Shown here: piece after piece, positions 53,246 to 61,468 of the stretch
How positions within the stretch are numbered: position 1 is the first letter of the stretch
How the letters are laid out: each line of letters starts with the position of its first letter
NCBI GenBank assembly: GCA_015488335.1
Contig: WFNZ01000070.1
Coordinates: 1-61,473, forward strand
DNA: 61,473 nt
From: Thermovibrio sp.
Lineage (GTDB): Bacteria > Aquificota > Aquificia > Desulfurobacteriales > Desulfurobacteriaceae
Direction of reading: 5' to 3'
Notes under the pieces: generated by a model
Told to the model about the DNA's origin: nothing
The model's database searches: none
The model's input: only the letters and a program-made list of their open reading frames with translations
Program-made: the position numbers and the translations under genes

Positions 53246-54334
53246 ATGGAGAAGGCTATTGAGACGAGGCTTGAGAATATCGCTAAGAAGTTTAAAGAGA
53301 TAGAGGAGAGCCTGGGGAAACCTGAAGTAATTTCTGACCAGAAGAAGTTTCAGGCACTTGCAAAGGAGCACAAGGAGCTCCAGCCCATCTACGACACCTA
53401 CATGGAGTATAAGAAAGCCAAAGAGGGGATAGCTGAAGCCATTGAGATGATAGAGGCCGGAGAGGATGAGGAGCTTGTGGAACTTGCAAAGGAGGAGAAG
53501 AAGGAGCTTGAGAAGAAGGTTGAAAGGTTAGAGGAAGAGCTTAAGAAACTCCTAATTCCTAAAGACCCCAACGACGAGAAGAACGTTATTTTAGAAATAA
53601 GGGCAGGAGCAGGCGGAGAGGAGGCTGCCCTATTTGCTCAAGACCTCTTCCGCATGTATTCCCGCTACGCAGAGAGGAAAGGCTGGAAGGTTGAAATCCT
53701 CTCACTTAACGAAACGGGGCTCGGCGGTTTTAAAGAAGTAATTGCAATGATTTCCGGTAAGGGAGCCTACTCAAGACTTAAATACGAGTCCGGCGTCCAC
53801 AGGGTTCAGAGGATTCCTGTTACAGAATCCGGCGGAAGGATTCACACTTCAACCGCTACCGTTGCAATCCTTCCAGAGGCTGAAGAGGTTGATATTGAGA
53901 TAAACGAGAAAGACCTGAAGATTGACACCTACCGTTCTTCCGGTGCCGGCGGACAGCACGTCAACACAACTGACTCTGCCGTCCGCATCACCCACATTCC
54001 AACGGGAATTGTGGTTACCTGCTCAAACGAGCGCTCACAGATTCAGAATAGGATTAAGGCAATGAAGATTTTGAGAGCAAGGCTAAAAGAACTCTACGAG
54101 AGGGAACAGAAAGAGAAACTTGACTCTGCCCGCCGCTCTCAGGTTGGAAGCGGAGACAGAAGCGAGAAGATAAGGACTTATAACTTCCCCGAGGGGAGGG
54201 TGACAGACCACAGAATTAAGCTCACCCTCTACAACCTGCAGGAGTTCTTAGACGGTGATCTGGACGAGATGATAGACGCCCTTGCAGCGGCCGAACAGGC
54301 TCAGAAAATAGAGGAGCTTGCAAAGGCTGAATAG
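53246..54334 (+). CDS. prfA: Peptide chain release factor 1
   Basis: A 362-residue class I release factor for UAA/UAG. The codon-reading PxT-type loop [14 protein letters not shown] and the peptidyl-release GGQ loop [16 protein letters not shown] are both intact. N-terminal coiled coil as usual. UGA is read by RF2, which matters for the UGA noted near 61 kb. Confidence 0.97.
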   Translation: MEKAIETRLENIAKKFKEIEESLGKPEVISDQKKFQALAKEHKELQPIYDTYMEYKKAKEGIAEAIEMIEAGEDEELVELAKEEKKELEKKVERLEEELKKLLIPKDPNDEKNVILEIRAGAGGEEAALFAQDLFRMYSRYAERKGWKVEILSLNETGLGGFKEVIAMISGKGAYSRLKYESGVHRVQRIPVTESGGRIHTSTATVAILPEAEEVDIEINEKDLKIDTYRSSGAGGQHVNTTDSAVRITHIPTGIVVTCSNERSQIQNRIKAMKILRARLKELYEREQKEKLDSARRSQVGSGDRSEKIRTYNFPEGRVTDHRIKLTLYNLQEFLDGDLDEMIDALAAAEQAQKIEELAKAE

Positions 54335-54384
54335 TTATTTGAATTTATAATTTACAAAACATAAAAAATCAATAATTTGAGAAA

Positions 54385-54398
54385 GTGACATAAATCAA
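54385..54398 (+). promoter_or_regulatory. FNR/CRP-family box before the octaheme cytochrome
   Basis: GTGAC-ATAA-ATCAA matches the TTGAY-N4-RTCAA consensus at 9 of 10 positions. A weak -10 (GATAGA, 54424-54429) puts its centre near -42 to -45, a usual activator position. Confidence 0.45.
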
Positions 54399-54457
54399 TT
54401 ACTCCCCCTCCAGAAACTGGAAAGATAGAAAAGAACCATATCTAAGGAGGGGGAGCT

Positions 54458-55789
54458 ATGATAAGAAAGCTCCTGCTTTTCTCTGCTGTAGCATCTGCCT
54501 TCATACTACCCCAGGCCTCTCTGGCCAAGAGCCGGTGTATTGAATGTCACGAGAAGGTGACACCCGGCATCGTCAAGCAGTTTCTCTCCGGGAAGATGGG
54601 GAAGGCCGGAGTTGACTGCTCTGCCTGTCACGGCAGTGAGCACATGACGTCAACCGACTACAAAAAGGCCAAGTTCCCAACGCCGGACACCTGTAAGAAG
54701 TGCCACCCTGTTCAGGTTCAGCAGTTCAGGGCTGGAAAGCACGACCTTGGCTGGATAGCCTTCAACGCAATGCCTATGGTTACCCACCAGCCAAGGGCAA
54801 TTGTTGGGCCCGGCTACAAGGGATGTTCAGGGTGCCACAAGATTGGGAGGAAGCCCCCAGAGGTCATGGCACACTACAGGTATGGAAACGCACAGTGCGA
54901 TGCCTGCCACACCCGCCACAAGTTTAGTGTTGAAGAGGCCAGGTCTCCAAGGGCCTGTTCAAACTGCCACATGGGATTTGACCACCCTCAGTGGGAGATG
55001 TACGAGTCCTCTAAACACGGGATAATCTGGGACATAGACGGGAGGAAGCCCAACGGGAGAGCTCCCACCTGCCAGTTCTGCCACATGCCGGAGGGAACGC
55101 ACAACGTTGTTACTCCGTGGGGCTTCTTAGCTCTAAGGATTCCGACGAAAGAGAACGTTCTTGCCTTGATTAAAGTTGCTCCTCAGCTTGAGAAACAGCT
55201 CAGGTCTCTGGCCGCTAAACTCCCCTCTGGCCACTACATTGACCTTGACGACGACCCACAGTGGACGTTTGACAGGGCTGTAATCCTTCAGGGAATCGGA
55301 GTCCTTGACGAGAACCTACAGCCGACAGAGAGGCTGGCAGTTGTTTTGAAGGCGAGGGTTGTTAGAGGGCCTGAAGAGTTTAACAAGCTCAGGATGGCAA
55401 TGAAGAAGCGCTGTTACACGTGCCACTCAAAACCTTACATAGACAGCCAGTTCAGGGCAGCAGACGAAGTTGTTAAGGCTGCAGACCACGAGTTTGCAAA
55501 GGCAATACTCACCGTTAAGAAGCTCTACGACGACGGAATACTTAAAAAACCCAAGGGCTGGAAATATGCCCCAGACATACTCCACTTCTACGACTCACCT
55601 TCAGAGCTTGACCAAAAACTCTACCTCATCTTCCTTGAGTACAGACAGAGGGCATTCCAGGGTGCTTTCCACATAAGCAACGACTACATGCACTGGTACG
55701 GCTGGGCTCCGTTAAAAGAGACCGTTGTTGAGATCCAGCAGAAGGCTAAAGAGCTGAGGGAGCTCCACCAGCTTGAGGAAAAAGAGTAG
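54458..55789 (+). CDS. Octaheme c-type cytochrome, HAO-like family
   Basis: A 443-residue periplasmic protein. The signal peptide ends near ASLAK. There are eight CxxCH motifs (CIECH, CSACH, CKKCH, CSGCH, CDACH, CSNCH, CQFCH, CYTCH), the last after a long gap. The C-terminal part FQGAFHISNDYMHWYGWAPL matches the hydroxylamine-oxidoreductase family. In anaerobic ammonifiers such enzymes are proposed to reduce nitrite or hydroxylamine. It is shorter than classical HAO, and no NapC-type donor gene is adjacent. GGAGGGGG precedes the ATG. An FNR-like box lies upstream and a strong palindromic terminator after it. Confidence 0.88.
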   Translation: MIRKLLLFSAVASAFILPQASLAKSRCIECHEKVTPGIVKQFLSGKMGKAGVDCSACHGSEHMTSTDYKKAKFPTPDTCKKCHPVQVQQFRAGKHDLGWIAFNAMPMVTHQPRAIVGPGYKGCSGCHKIGRKPPEVMAHYRYGNAQCDACHTRHKFSVEEARSPRACSNCHMGFDHPQWEMYESSKHGIIWDIDGRKPNGRAPTCQFCHMPEGTHNVVTPWGFLALRIPTKENVLALIKVAPQLEKQLRSLAAKLPSGHYIDLDDDPQWTFDRAVILQGIGVLDENLQPTERLAVVLKARVVRGPEEFNKLRMAMKKRCYTCHSKPYIDSQFRAADEVVKAADHEFAKAILTVKKLYDDGILKKPKGWKYAPDILHFYDSPSELDQKLYLIFLEYRQRAFQGAFHISNDYMHWYGWAPLKETVVEIQQKAKELRELHQLEEKE

Positions 55790-55802
55790 TTTTTCAGTTC
55801 TG

Positions 55803-55822
55803 GGGAGGGGAGCTCCCCTCCC
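55803..55822 (+). terminator. Perfect 20-base palindrome, likely terminator
   Basis: GGGAGGGGAG/CTCCCCTCCC with no spacer, centred on GGAGCTCC. There is no T-run, so it may mainly stabilise the cytochrome mRNA or block read-through. Confidence 0.55.
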
Positions 55823-55897
55823 TCCATTCCTTGATGAATATTCCCTTCCTCTATAATTTCAATTAAACCAATCCATTAAACTATCAGGAGAGAGAGA

Positions 55898-57007
55898 ATG
55901 GCCGTAAAAGAGGAGTTTCTGCCAAAGTGGATAGCTTGGGAGATTACAAGACGCTGCAACTTGGAGTGTATCCACTGCCGTTCCGCTTCAACTATAGAGT
56001 CTGAGCAGGGAGATTTCTCAACCGAAGACGGGAAAAAACTCCTTGACGATATAGCAAAACTCTCAAAGCCTACCGTCGTTCTTACAGGAGGTGAACCGCT
56101 ACTGAGGGAGGACATCTGGGAGCTTGCAGAGTACGGAACAAAACTTGGATTCAGGATGTGTATAGCCACAAACGGAACGCTGGTTGACGACGAAGTGTGC
56201 CGTAAGATGAAAGAGGTTGGAATAAAGATGGTCTCCCTCTCTTTAGACGGTTCAACCCCAGAAATCCACGACGACTTCAGGAAGCAGCCGGGAGCCTACG
56301 AGGGGGTTATAAAGGCGGCAGAGCTTTTCAACAAGCACGGAATCCCTTTCCTCATTAACTCCTCTTTTACTAAAAGAAACGCTTTTGACATCCCAAACGT
56401 TTACAAAAAGGCGAGGGAGCTTGGGGCAAAGGCCTGGTATATGTTTATTGTTCTTCCAGTTGGAAGGGGAGAGGAGGCAAACGCGGAGCTCCTCAACGCT
56501 GAAGAGGCCGAATACTGGCTCAACTGGCACTACGAACTTGAGAAGGAGCTGATTTTAAAGGGGGACAACACGATATTAGTTCGCCCGACCTGTGCTCCCC
56601 ACTACTACAGGATTTTCTACCAGAACGCCAAGAGAGACGGCTTAGACCTTAAGAGGAGAAACCTGGTCTTTGGAACAGGCGGTGGAAAGGGCTGCGTTGC
56701 AGGTCAGTCTATTGCCTACATAGACTGCCACGGCTGGTTAAGGCCCTGCAGCTACTTCCCGATTTCCGACGCCAACGTCTTTGACATTCCATTCCACAGA
56801 GCCTGGTTTGAGTCAAAGATAATGCAGGACATGAGGAAAATTGAAGAGTATAAGGGCAGGTGCGGAAGCTGTGAGTACGTGAAGATCTGCAACGGCTGTA
56901 GAGTCCGCGCCTACTGGGAGCACGGCGACTACATGCACGAGGACCCCATCTGCACCTACATTCCTGTAAAGATGAGAATCGGGATTAATACAAAGAACGG
57001 ACTGTAG
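55898..57007 (+). CDS. Radical SAM/SPASM protein, AhbD/NirJ-like heme biosynthesis
   Basis: A 369-residue radical SAM enzyme. The N-terminal cluster motif is [14 protein letters not shown] (CxxxCxxC), with [14 protein letters not shown]-terminal auxiliary-cluster Cys are in [22 protein letters not shown] and [15 protein letters not shown], and a late CTY. The pattern resembles AhbD (Fe-coproporphyrin decarboxylase to heme) and NirJ. Placement between an octaheme cytochrome and hemE supports a heme role. Exact reaction not provable here. Confidence 0.8.
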   Translation: MAVKEEFLPKWIAWEITRRCNLECIHCRSASTIESEQGDFSTEDGKKLLDDIAKLSKPTVVLTGGEPLLREDIWELAEYGTKLGFRMCIATNGTLVDDEVCRKMKEVGIKMVSLSLDGSTPEIHDDFRKQPGAYEGVIKAAELFNKHGIPFLINSSFTKRNAFDIPNVYKKARELGAKAWYMFIVLPVGRGEEANAELLNAEEAEYWLNWHYELEKELILKGDNTILVRPTCAPHYYRIFYQNAKRDGLDLKRRNLVFGTGGGKGCVAGQSIAYIDCHGWLRPCSYFPISDANVFDIPFHRAWFESKIMQDMRKIEEYKGRCGSCEYVKICNGCRVRAYWEHGDYMHEDPICTYIPVKMRIGINTKNGL

Positions 57008-57009
57008 GC

Positions 57010-58263
57010 ATGCAGAACCGGGCAAGAATCATAATAGGCGACAGCCGTAAAATGGTTGAGCTTGAGGATAGTTCTGTTCAGCTGATAGTAACCTCTCCAC
57101 CCTACTGGCACATAAAAGACTACGGAACAGAGAATCAGATAGGCTACGGCCAGACTCTACACGAGTACCTGAAGGACCTCTACAGGGTCTGGAAGGAGTG
57201 TTACAGAGTTCTGGAGCCCGGGCGAAGACTTGTAATAAATATTGGCGATCAGTTTGCAAGATCTGTAATTTACGGTAGGTATAAAATAATTCCCCTCCAC
57301 GCCGAAGTAATTGCCCAGTGTGAGGAAATAGGCTTTGACTACATGGGTTCCATCATCTGGCAGAAGAAAACGACGATGAACACTACAGGGGGAGCCACCG
57401 TCATGGGCTCCTATCCCTATCCTCCAAACGGAATGGTTGAGATAGATTACGAGCACATTCTTATTTTTAAAAAGCCTGGAAAGAGTAAAAAGGTTCCAAA
57501 AGAGATAAAAGAGAAGTCAAAACTCACTAAAGAGGAGTGGAAAACCTACTTTAGTGGCCACTGGAATTTTGGAGGTGCTCGACAGGTAGGCCACGAGGCG
57601 ATGTTCCCTGAAGAGTTGCCGAGAAGAATAATAAAAATGTTTTCTTTTGTTGGAGAAACGGTTTTAGATCCTTTTTTAGGAAGTGGAACAACTGTAAAAG
57701 TAGCCCTTGAGCTTAATAGAAATGCCGTTGGCTATGAGATAAATGAGAGCTTTGCGGATGTTATTAAAGAAAAAGTAGGAATTAATACATTAATTAACTT
57801 TAATAAAATTGAAATTGTTAGAAGGAAAGAAAACTCACTTAGTTTAGAAGATGTTAACTACTCTTCAAGGATTAAAGATGCAAAGCCTGTTATAGAACCC
57901 AATAAGCTGAAATTTGGCAGGGAGAAGCTTTATAAAGTGAGAAAGGTTCTTGAAGATGGAAGTTTACTTCTTGATACTGGTTTAACTGTGAGTTTTCGTG
58001 GAGTGAAGTTAACTGACCTGAAAAAAGTGAGAGATTACTTGGGTAAATATGTTCTCGGTAAAGAGGTTTATCTTAAGTTTGATAAAGGTTATGTTGCTGA
58101 AAATGAGAATGTAGAGGCTTACGTTTACCTTAAAAACAGGATTTTTATTAATGCTTACCTTATAAAAAATGGTTTAGCTGTTGCTGATAGGGAAAAAGAC
58201 TACGACTTAAAGAGAAGGTTCTTGAATATCAAGTCAACATCTGAGGCGTTGGGATGGAAATAA
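57010..58263 (+). CDS. N4-cytosine DNA methyltransferase with SNase-like C-terminal domain
   Basis: A 417-residue beta-class methyltransferase. The catalytic motif IV VTSPPYWHIKDYG (about 28-40) is of the m4C type (SPPY) and precedes the SAM motif VLDPFLGSGTTVKVA (about 220). Paired with a MjaI-type endonuclease, the target is probably CTAG. Residues about 310-417 align with staphylococcal nuclease (LKFDKG, VEAYVYLKNRIFINAYLIKNG, EALGW). The R35 position seems kept, while the E43 and R87 positions do not, so nuclease activity is unlikely. The AT content rises sharply after about 57620. It begins 2 bases after the preceding gene. Confidence 0.88.
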   Translation: MQNRARIIIGDSRKMVELEDSSVQLIVTSPPYWHIKDYGTENQIGYGQTLHEYLKDLYRVWKECYRVLEPGRRLVINIGDQFARSVIYGRYKIIPLHAEVIAQCEEIGFDYMGSIIWQKKTTMNTTGGATVMGSYPYPPNGMVEIDYEHILIFKKPGKSKKVPKEIKEKSKLTKEEWKTYFSGHWNFGGARQVGHEAMFPEELPRRIIKMFSFVGETVLDPFLGSGTTVKVALELNRNAVGYEINESFADVIKEKVGINTLINFNKIEIVRRKENSLSLEDVNYSSRIKDAKPVIEPNKLKFGREKLYKVRKVLEDGSLLLDTGLTVSFRGVKLTDLKKVRDYLGKYVLGKEVYLKFDKGYVAENENVEAYVYLKNRIFINAYLIKNGLAVADREKDYDLKRRFLNIKSTSEALGWK

Positions 58264-58874
58264 AAACAAAGAATGAAGAAATAAGAGCTCTTCTGGGAAT
58301 AGGAAGTCCTGAATTCCCAAAGTATGTAACCCAGATACTGAATTTGGCCAATCAGAATGCTCAGGCAACCCGTCCAAAAGTTGTGGGGCAGATGAGTGAG
58401 TTAATAAAGGGGTTCAATGGGAAAACTTTAGCGGAATGGGAAAATTGGTACTTAGAGAGATATCCTGAGGCAATAGATAGGGCAACTGAAAAGATTCTCA
58501 ATATGATTGAAAACTTTAAAGAAGCTATTGGGAAGATAGATGAGGATATGGTTAGACGGTGGGTTTGGGATTTAGTAATAGTAAAAACTTTCTTAGGTCT
58601 TAGATTTCAAGAGGCTGTTTTGAGAAAGCTATCAGAGGAGTTTGGTCTGGACTACAGGCTGGCCAGCCCTGAAGAGGAGAAGAAGGGAATAGACGGCTAT
58701 ATAGGGGGTGTGCCGGTTAGTTTAAAGCCAAGATCTTATGACTCTAGGAAACTACTTCCTGAGAAGATAGAAGATTATGTTATTTACTATGAAAAAAAGA
58801 AGGATGGACCCAGGATTTTTATTCCTGAAGATTTAGAGAGCTTGCTAAAAAGAGGCAAAGATAATAAGGAGTAA
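58254..58874 (+). CDS. MjaI-family type II restriction endonuclease
   Basis: A 206-residue protein with the family segments PEFPKYVTQILNLANQNAQ and ATRPKVVGQMSELI. A likely PD-(D/E)xK-type core is GIDGYIGGVPVSLKP (about 143-157). The family cuts CTAG; that specificity is inferred. It overlaps the methyltransferase gene by 10 bases. The gene is AT-rich and has no GGAGCTCC, suggesting later acquisition. Confidence 0.85.
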   Translation: MEIKTKNEEIRALLGIGSPEFPKYVTQILNLANQNAQATRPKVVGQMSELIKGFNGKTLAEWENWYLERYPEAIDRATEKILNMIENFKEAIGKIDEDMVRRWVWDLVIVKTFLGLRFQEAVLRKLSEEFGLDYRLASPEEEKKGIDGYIGGVPVSLKPRSYDSRKLLPEKIEDYVIYYEKKKDGPRIFIPEDLESLLKRGKDNKE

Positions 58875-58896
58875 AATTATACCTCTGGAGGATGTA

Positions 58897-59943
58897 ATGT
58901 CCCTTAAAGACCATCCCATTCTGAAAGCTGCAAGGGGAGAGGAGACCGAATATACACCCATCTGGATAATGAGGCAGGCGGGGAGATATTCTGCCAGATA
59001 CAGGGAGATAAGAGCAAAAGCGGGCTCTTTTATGGATCTGTGCAAAAACCCTCAACTTGCGGCAGAGGTTACACTTATTCCCATTGAGGAGATTGGAGTT
59101 GACGCTGCGATTCTCTTCTCAGATATCCTTGTTCCCGTTGAGAAGATGGGGATAAACGTCTCCTTTGTTGAGGGGAAAGGGCCCGTTCTTGAGCCAAAGG
59201 TTGAGAGTTTAGAAGACGTTGAAAGGTTGAAAGTTCCAGAACCTGAAGAGGATTTGCCCTACGTCCTTGAGACGATTCAGATAATTAAGAAGAGACTTAC
59301 CGATAGACCTTTAATTGGTTTTTCGGGAGCTCCCTTTACACTTGCAAGCTACATGTTAGAAGGGGGGAGCTCCAAAAACTACATAGCTGCCAAGTCAACG
59401 ATGTGGAATAGGCCGCAGCTCTGGGACGCCCTCATGTTAAAGCTTACAGATACGGTTATAGAGTATCTCTCTGCTCAGATAGAAGCAGGAGTTGACCTTG
59501 TTCAGATATTTGACTCCTGGATGGGAGTTCTTTCAAGGGAAGACTACGAGAAATTTGTTTTCCCCTACACTGAGAAAATTGTAAATGAGTTAAAGAAACG
59601 GCATCCTGAAACGCCTATAATCCACTTCGGCGTAAACGCCGGCCACCTTTTAGAGGTGAACAACCGGCTTAACGTAGATGTTTTGGGGCTTGACTGGAAA
59701 ACGGAAATTCCCTTTGCCCTTGAGAGAGTTGACAAGTCTATACAGGGGAACCTTGACCCTGTGGCTCTCTTTGCAGATGAGAAGACCATTGAAGCGAAAG
59801 TGAGAAAGATATTGGAAGAGGGAATGAGAGCGAGAGGACACATCTTTAACTTGGGGCACGGCATCCTTCCACAAACAGACCCGAAGAAAGCCAAATTCTT
59901 AGTTGATACAGTTCACAGGATAAGCAGGGAGCTCCGCAGATGA
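58897..59943 (+). CDS. hemE: Uroporphyrinogen decarboxylase
   Basis: A 348-residue cytoplasmic enzyme making coproporphyrinogen III. It has PIWIMRQAGRYSARYREIR, the catalytic Asp region ILFSDILVP, GFSGAPFTLASYMLEGG and INLGHGILP-like FNLGHGILPQTDP. ATG 58897 follows GGAGGATGTA. It serves heme synthesis for the cytochromes in this region and is separated from the AhbD-like gene by the RM pair. Confidence 0.97.
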   Translation: MSLKDHPILKAARGEETEYTPIWIMRQAGRYSARYREIRAKAGSFMDLCKNPQLAAEVTLIPIEEIGVDAAILFSDILVPVEKMGINVSFVEGKGPVLEPKVESLEDVERLKVPEPEEDLPYVLETIQIIKKRLTDRPLIGFSGAPFTLASYMLEGGSSKNYIAAKSTMWNRPQLWDALMLKLTDTVIEYLSAQIEAGVDLVQIFDSWMGVLSREDYEKFVFPYTEKIVNELKKRHPETPIIHFGVNAGHLLEVNNRLNVDVLGLDWKTEIPFALERVDKSIQGNLDPVALFADEKTIEAKVRKILEEGMRARGHIFNLGHGILPQTDPKKAKFLVDTVHRISRELRR

Positions 59944-60809
59944 AAAAGAGAGTTGCTCTGGCCGTGGTTCTTTTCACTGCGGCCCTCATTTCTGCCTACT
60001 TTGCCCTTGAGTCCTTCGCCAACGTTAAACTGAAGGAGAAGTTTGATAGGCGTCTCTCAAAGCTTCCCTACGCTACCTCTTACTCCCGCTTTCACTACAG
60101 CCTCGGACCAAACGACGTTGAGATAGACGGTTTGAGTATGAAAGGGAATCTATTTTCCCTTCAAGCCCAAAAGCTCCTGATAGATTTACCCTACAACTTC
60201 AGAGAGAAACGTTTTCCGCCCTTTCTGAAGGTTGTTGTAAGAAACGGATACTTCCGGCTGGAGCTCCCTCTCCTTGACGAACTCTTAGGCAGGTCAAGTT
60301 TTGGCTTTGACCTTGCCGGCTGGTATGACTTTGAGGGAAATAGACTTGACGCGTTTTTCTTCTTAAACCTGAAAAGTCTGGGAAGCCTTTCCTTTAAGGC
60401 CGATATAGATAACCTTGATTACCCAACCGTAGAAAGGTTCTTTGAGGGAAGAACCACCGTCAATCCGATTTTGAGGAAGGGAGAGCTCTCCCACCTTGAA
60501 ATGGTTTTCAAGAACGACGGCTTTTACGATACTTTTCTCAGATATGCCGCAAAACAGGAGGGAACCACGCCTGAGAATATCAGAAAAGAACTCCTTTCAA
60601 TGATAAAACAGAGTTTTCAGGATGAAACTCTCTACACCAGAATAGGGAAACCTTTAGAGGAGTTTATAAACAATCCTACGTGCTTAAAATTTGAGTTTAA
60701 CCCACCTCACCCTGTAAGCCTTCGGGAGTTGGAAAAGCTGGTTTCTTCCAAGCCGAACGTTAAAAGAGTTGTTGAAGAGCTTGGATTAAAACTTTCCCTT
60801 TGTGGTTAA
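59940..60809 (+). CDS. Membrane-anchored hypothetical protein
   Basis: A 289-residue protein with an N-terminal helix (VALAVVLFTAALISAYFAL) as signal or anchor. A beta-rich periplasmic part follows. The style (long beta strands, amphipathic segments such as DVEIDGLSMKGNLFSLQAQK) recalls AsmA-like or DUF945-like proteins, but I cannot assign it. Its ATG overlaps the hemE stop by 4 bases. Confidence 0.65.
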   Translation: MKKRVALAVVLFTAALISAYFALESFANVKLKEKFDRRLSKLPYATSYSRFHYSLGPNDVEIDGLSMKGNLFSLQAQKLLIDLPYNFREKRFPPFLKVVVRNGYFRLELPLLDELLGRSSFGFDLAGWYDFEGNRLDAFFFLNLKSLGSLSFKADIDNLDYPTVERFFEGRTTVNPILRKGELSHLEMVFKNDGFYDTFLRYAAKQEGTTPENIRKELLSMIKQSFQDETLYTRIGKPLEEFINNPTCLKFEFNPPHPVSLRELEKLVSSKPNVKRVVEELGLKLSLCG

Positions 60810-61402
60810 CGGGAGTTCTTCCTTGCTTTGACCCTTTTCTTCATTTCTTCTAAAGGAATCGGCTTTGCCTCTATACTCTTTGCCGGGCAGATGTTTCCAC
60901 AGTGCCCACAGCCGGAACAAATTTCAGGGAACTCCGGAATAACGTTTCCGTTTTCGTCCAATCCTCTGGTTTCACACAGTTCTAAGCATTTTTCACAGTT
61001 CTGGCATTTACTGTGGTCAATCTCCTGTAAGTAGGTGGGAGTATAGAGTATTCCTCCCAGTGTTAGGTAGGCATAGTTTCCGTTTTCATCGGAGAGGAGT
61101 TCCTCTTCGTTTACCTCCATTTCCTCCGAACCGGAGGAGCAGTTTATGCCTCAGAGGAAAGCATCTTCGGGGCAGACAATCTTACAGAAGCCATCTCCTA
61201 TACAGAGTTCGGGTTTGGTTATTATTGCAACTGTTTTTCCGTTTATCCCTTTAAGTTCAATACAGTTCTGTGGGCATATTTCAACACACTCACCGCAGCC
61301 TGTACACTTCAGGACGTTTATTCCACCGGGGTACTGGGGAATGAACGGTGAACCGTCTTGAGTTAAAATCACTTGGGTTTTGACTTCAACAGGTGCTTTC
61401 AT
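60806..61402 (-). CDS. Four-cluster ferredoxin with in-frame UGA, candidate selenoprotein
   Basis: Read as one gene with UGA (61153-61151) as a sense codon, the product has 198 residues. The first part (83 residues, ATG 61402, AAAGGTG upstream) has CTGCGECVEICP and CIGDGFCKIVCP, the latter with Asp where Cys is usual. The second part has CQNCEKCLELC and CSGCGHCGNICP. The frame is unbroken from the UGA to the next ATG at 61120, whose GGAGG is only 2 bases away, a poor spacing for independent starts. A SECIS-like hairpin follows the UGA. Alternatives are two separate ferredoxin genes, or a nonsense mutation. Confidence 0.6.
61122..61138 (-). promoter_or_regulatory. SECIS-like hairpin
   Basis: Minus strand TCCTCCG-GTT-CGGAGGA: a 7-bp stem with a 3-base loop beginning with G. 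The loop lies 19 bases after the UGA. This agrees with the published bacterial SECIS pattern (loop 16-37 bases after UGA, G among the first two loop bases). Confidence 0.5.
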
Positions 61403-61439
61403 GATTTCACCTTTCGCATTATCTGAAAGATCTCAGCTT

Positions 61440-61468
61440 ATTTTATATCTATAATCAATTTATTCCAA
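61440..61468 (-). promoter_or_regulatory. Promoter of the UGA-containing ferredoxin gene
   Basis: Minus strand TTGGAA (61468-61463), a 17-base spacer and TAAAAT (61445-61440), about 38 bases upstream of ATG 61402. Confidence 0.6.

Larger units (their letters stand above)
3143..60267. repeat. Dispersed palindrome GGAGCTCC (about 55 copies)
   Basis: The octamer GGAGCTCC recurs throughout. Examples are 3143-3150, 3237-3244, 3347-3354, 4874-4881, 25233-25240, 38757-38764, 42075-42082, 55809-55816 and 60260-60267. It occurs as Glu-Leu (GAG CTC), Gly-Ala (GGA GCT) and Ser-Ser (AGC TCC) codons, and inside intergenic hairpins. At about 45% GC fewer than one copy would be expected by chance. Confidence 0.85.

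Noticed and set aside
57010-58874. RM region as a complete mobile element
   Set aside because: No integrase, terminal repeats or target-site duplications could be seen at either border.
60806-61120. Second ferredoxin half as a normal independent gene
   Set aside because: Possible, but its Shine-Dalgarno is too close to the ATG, the frame is continuous with the first half and a SECIS-like hairpin lies between. Kept as the alternative in the feature entry.
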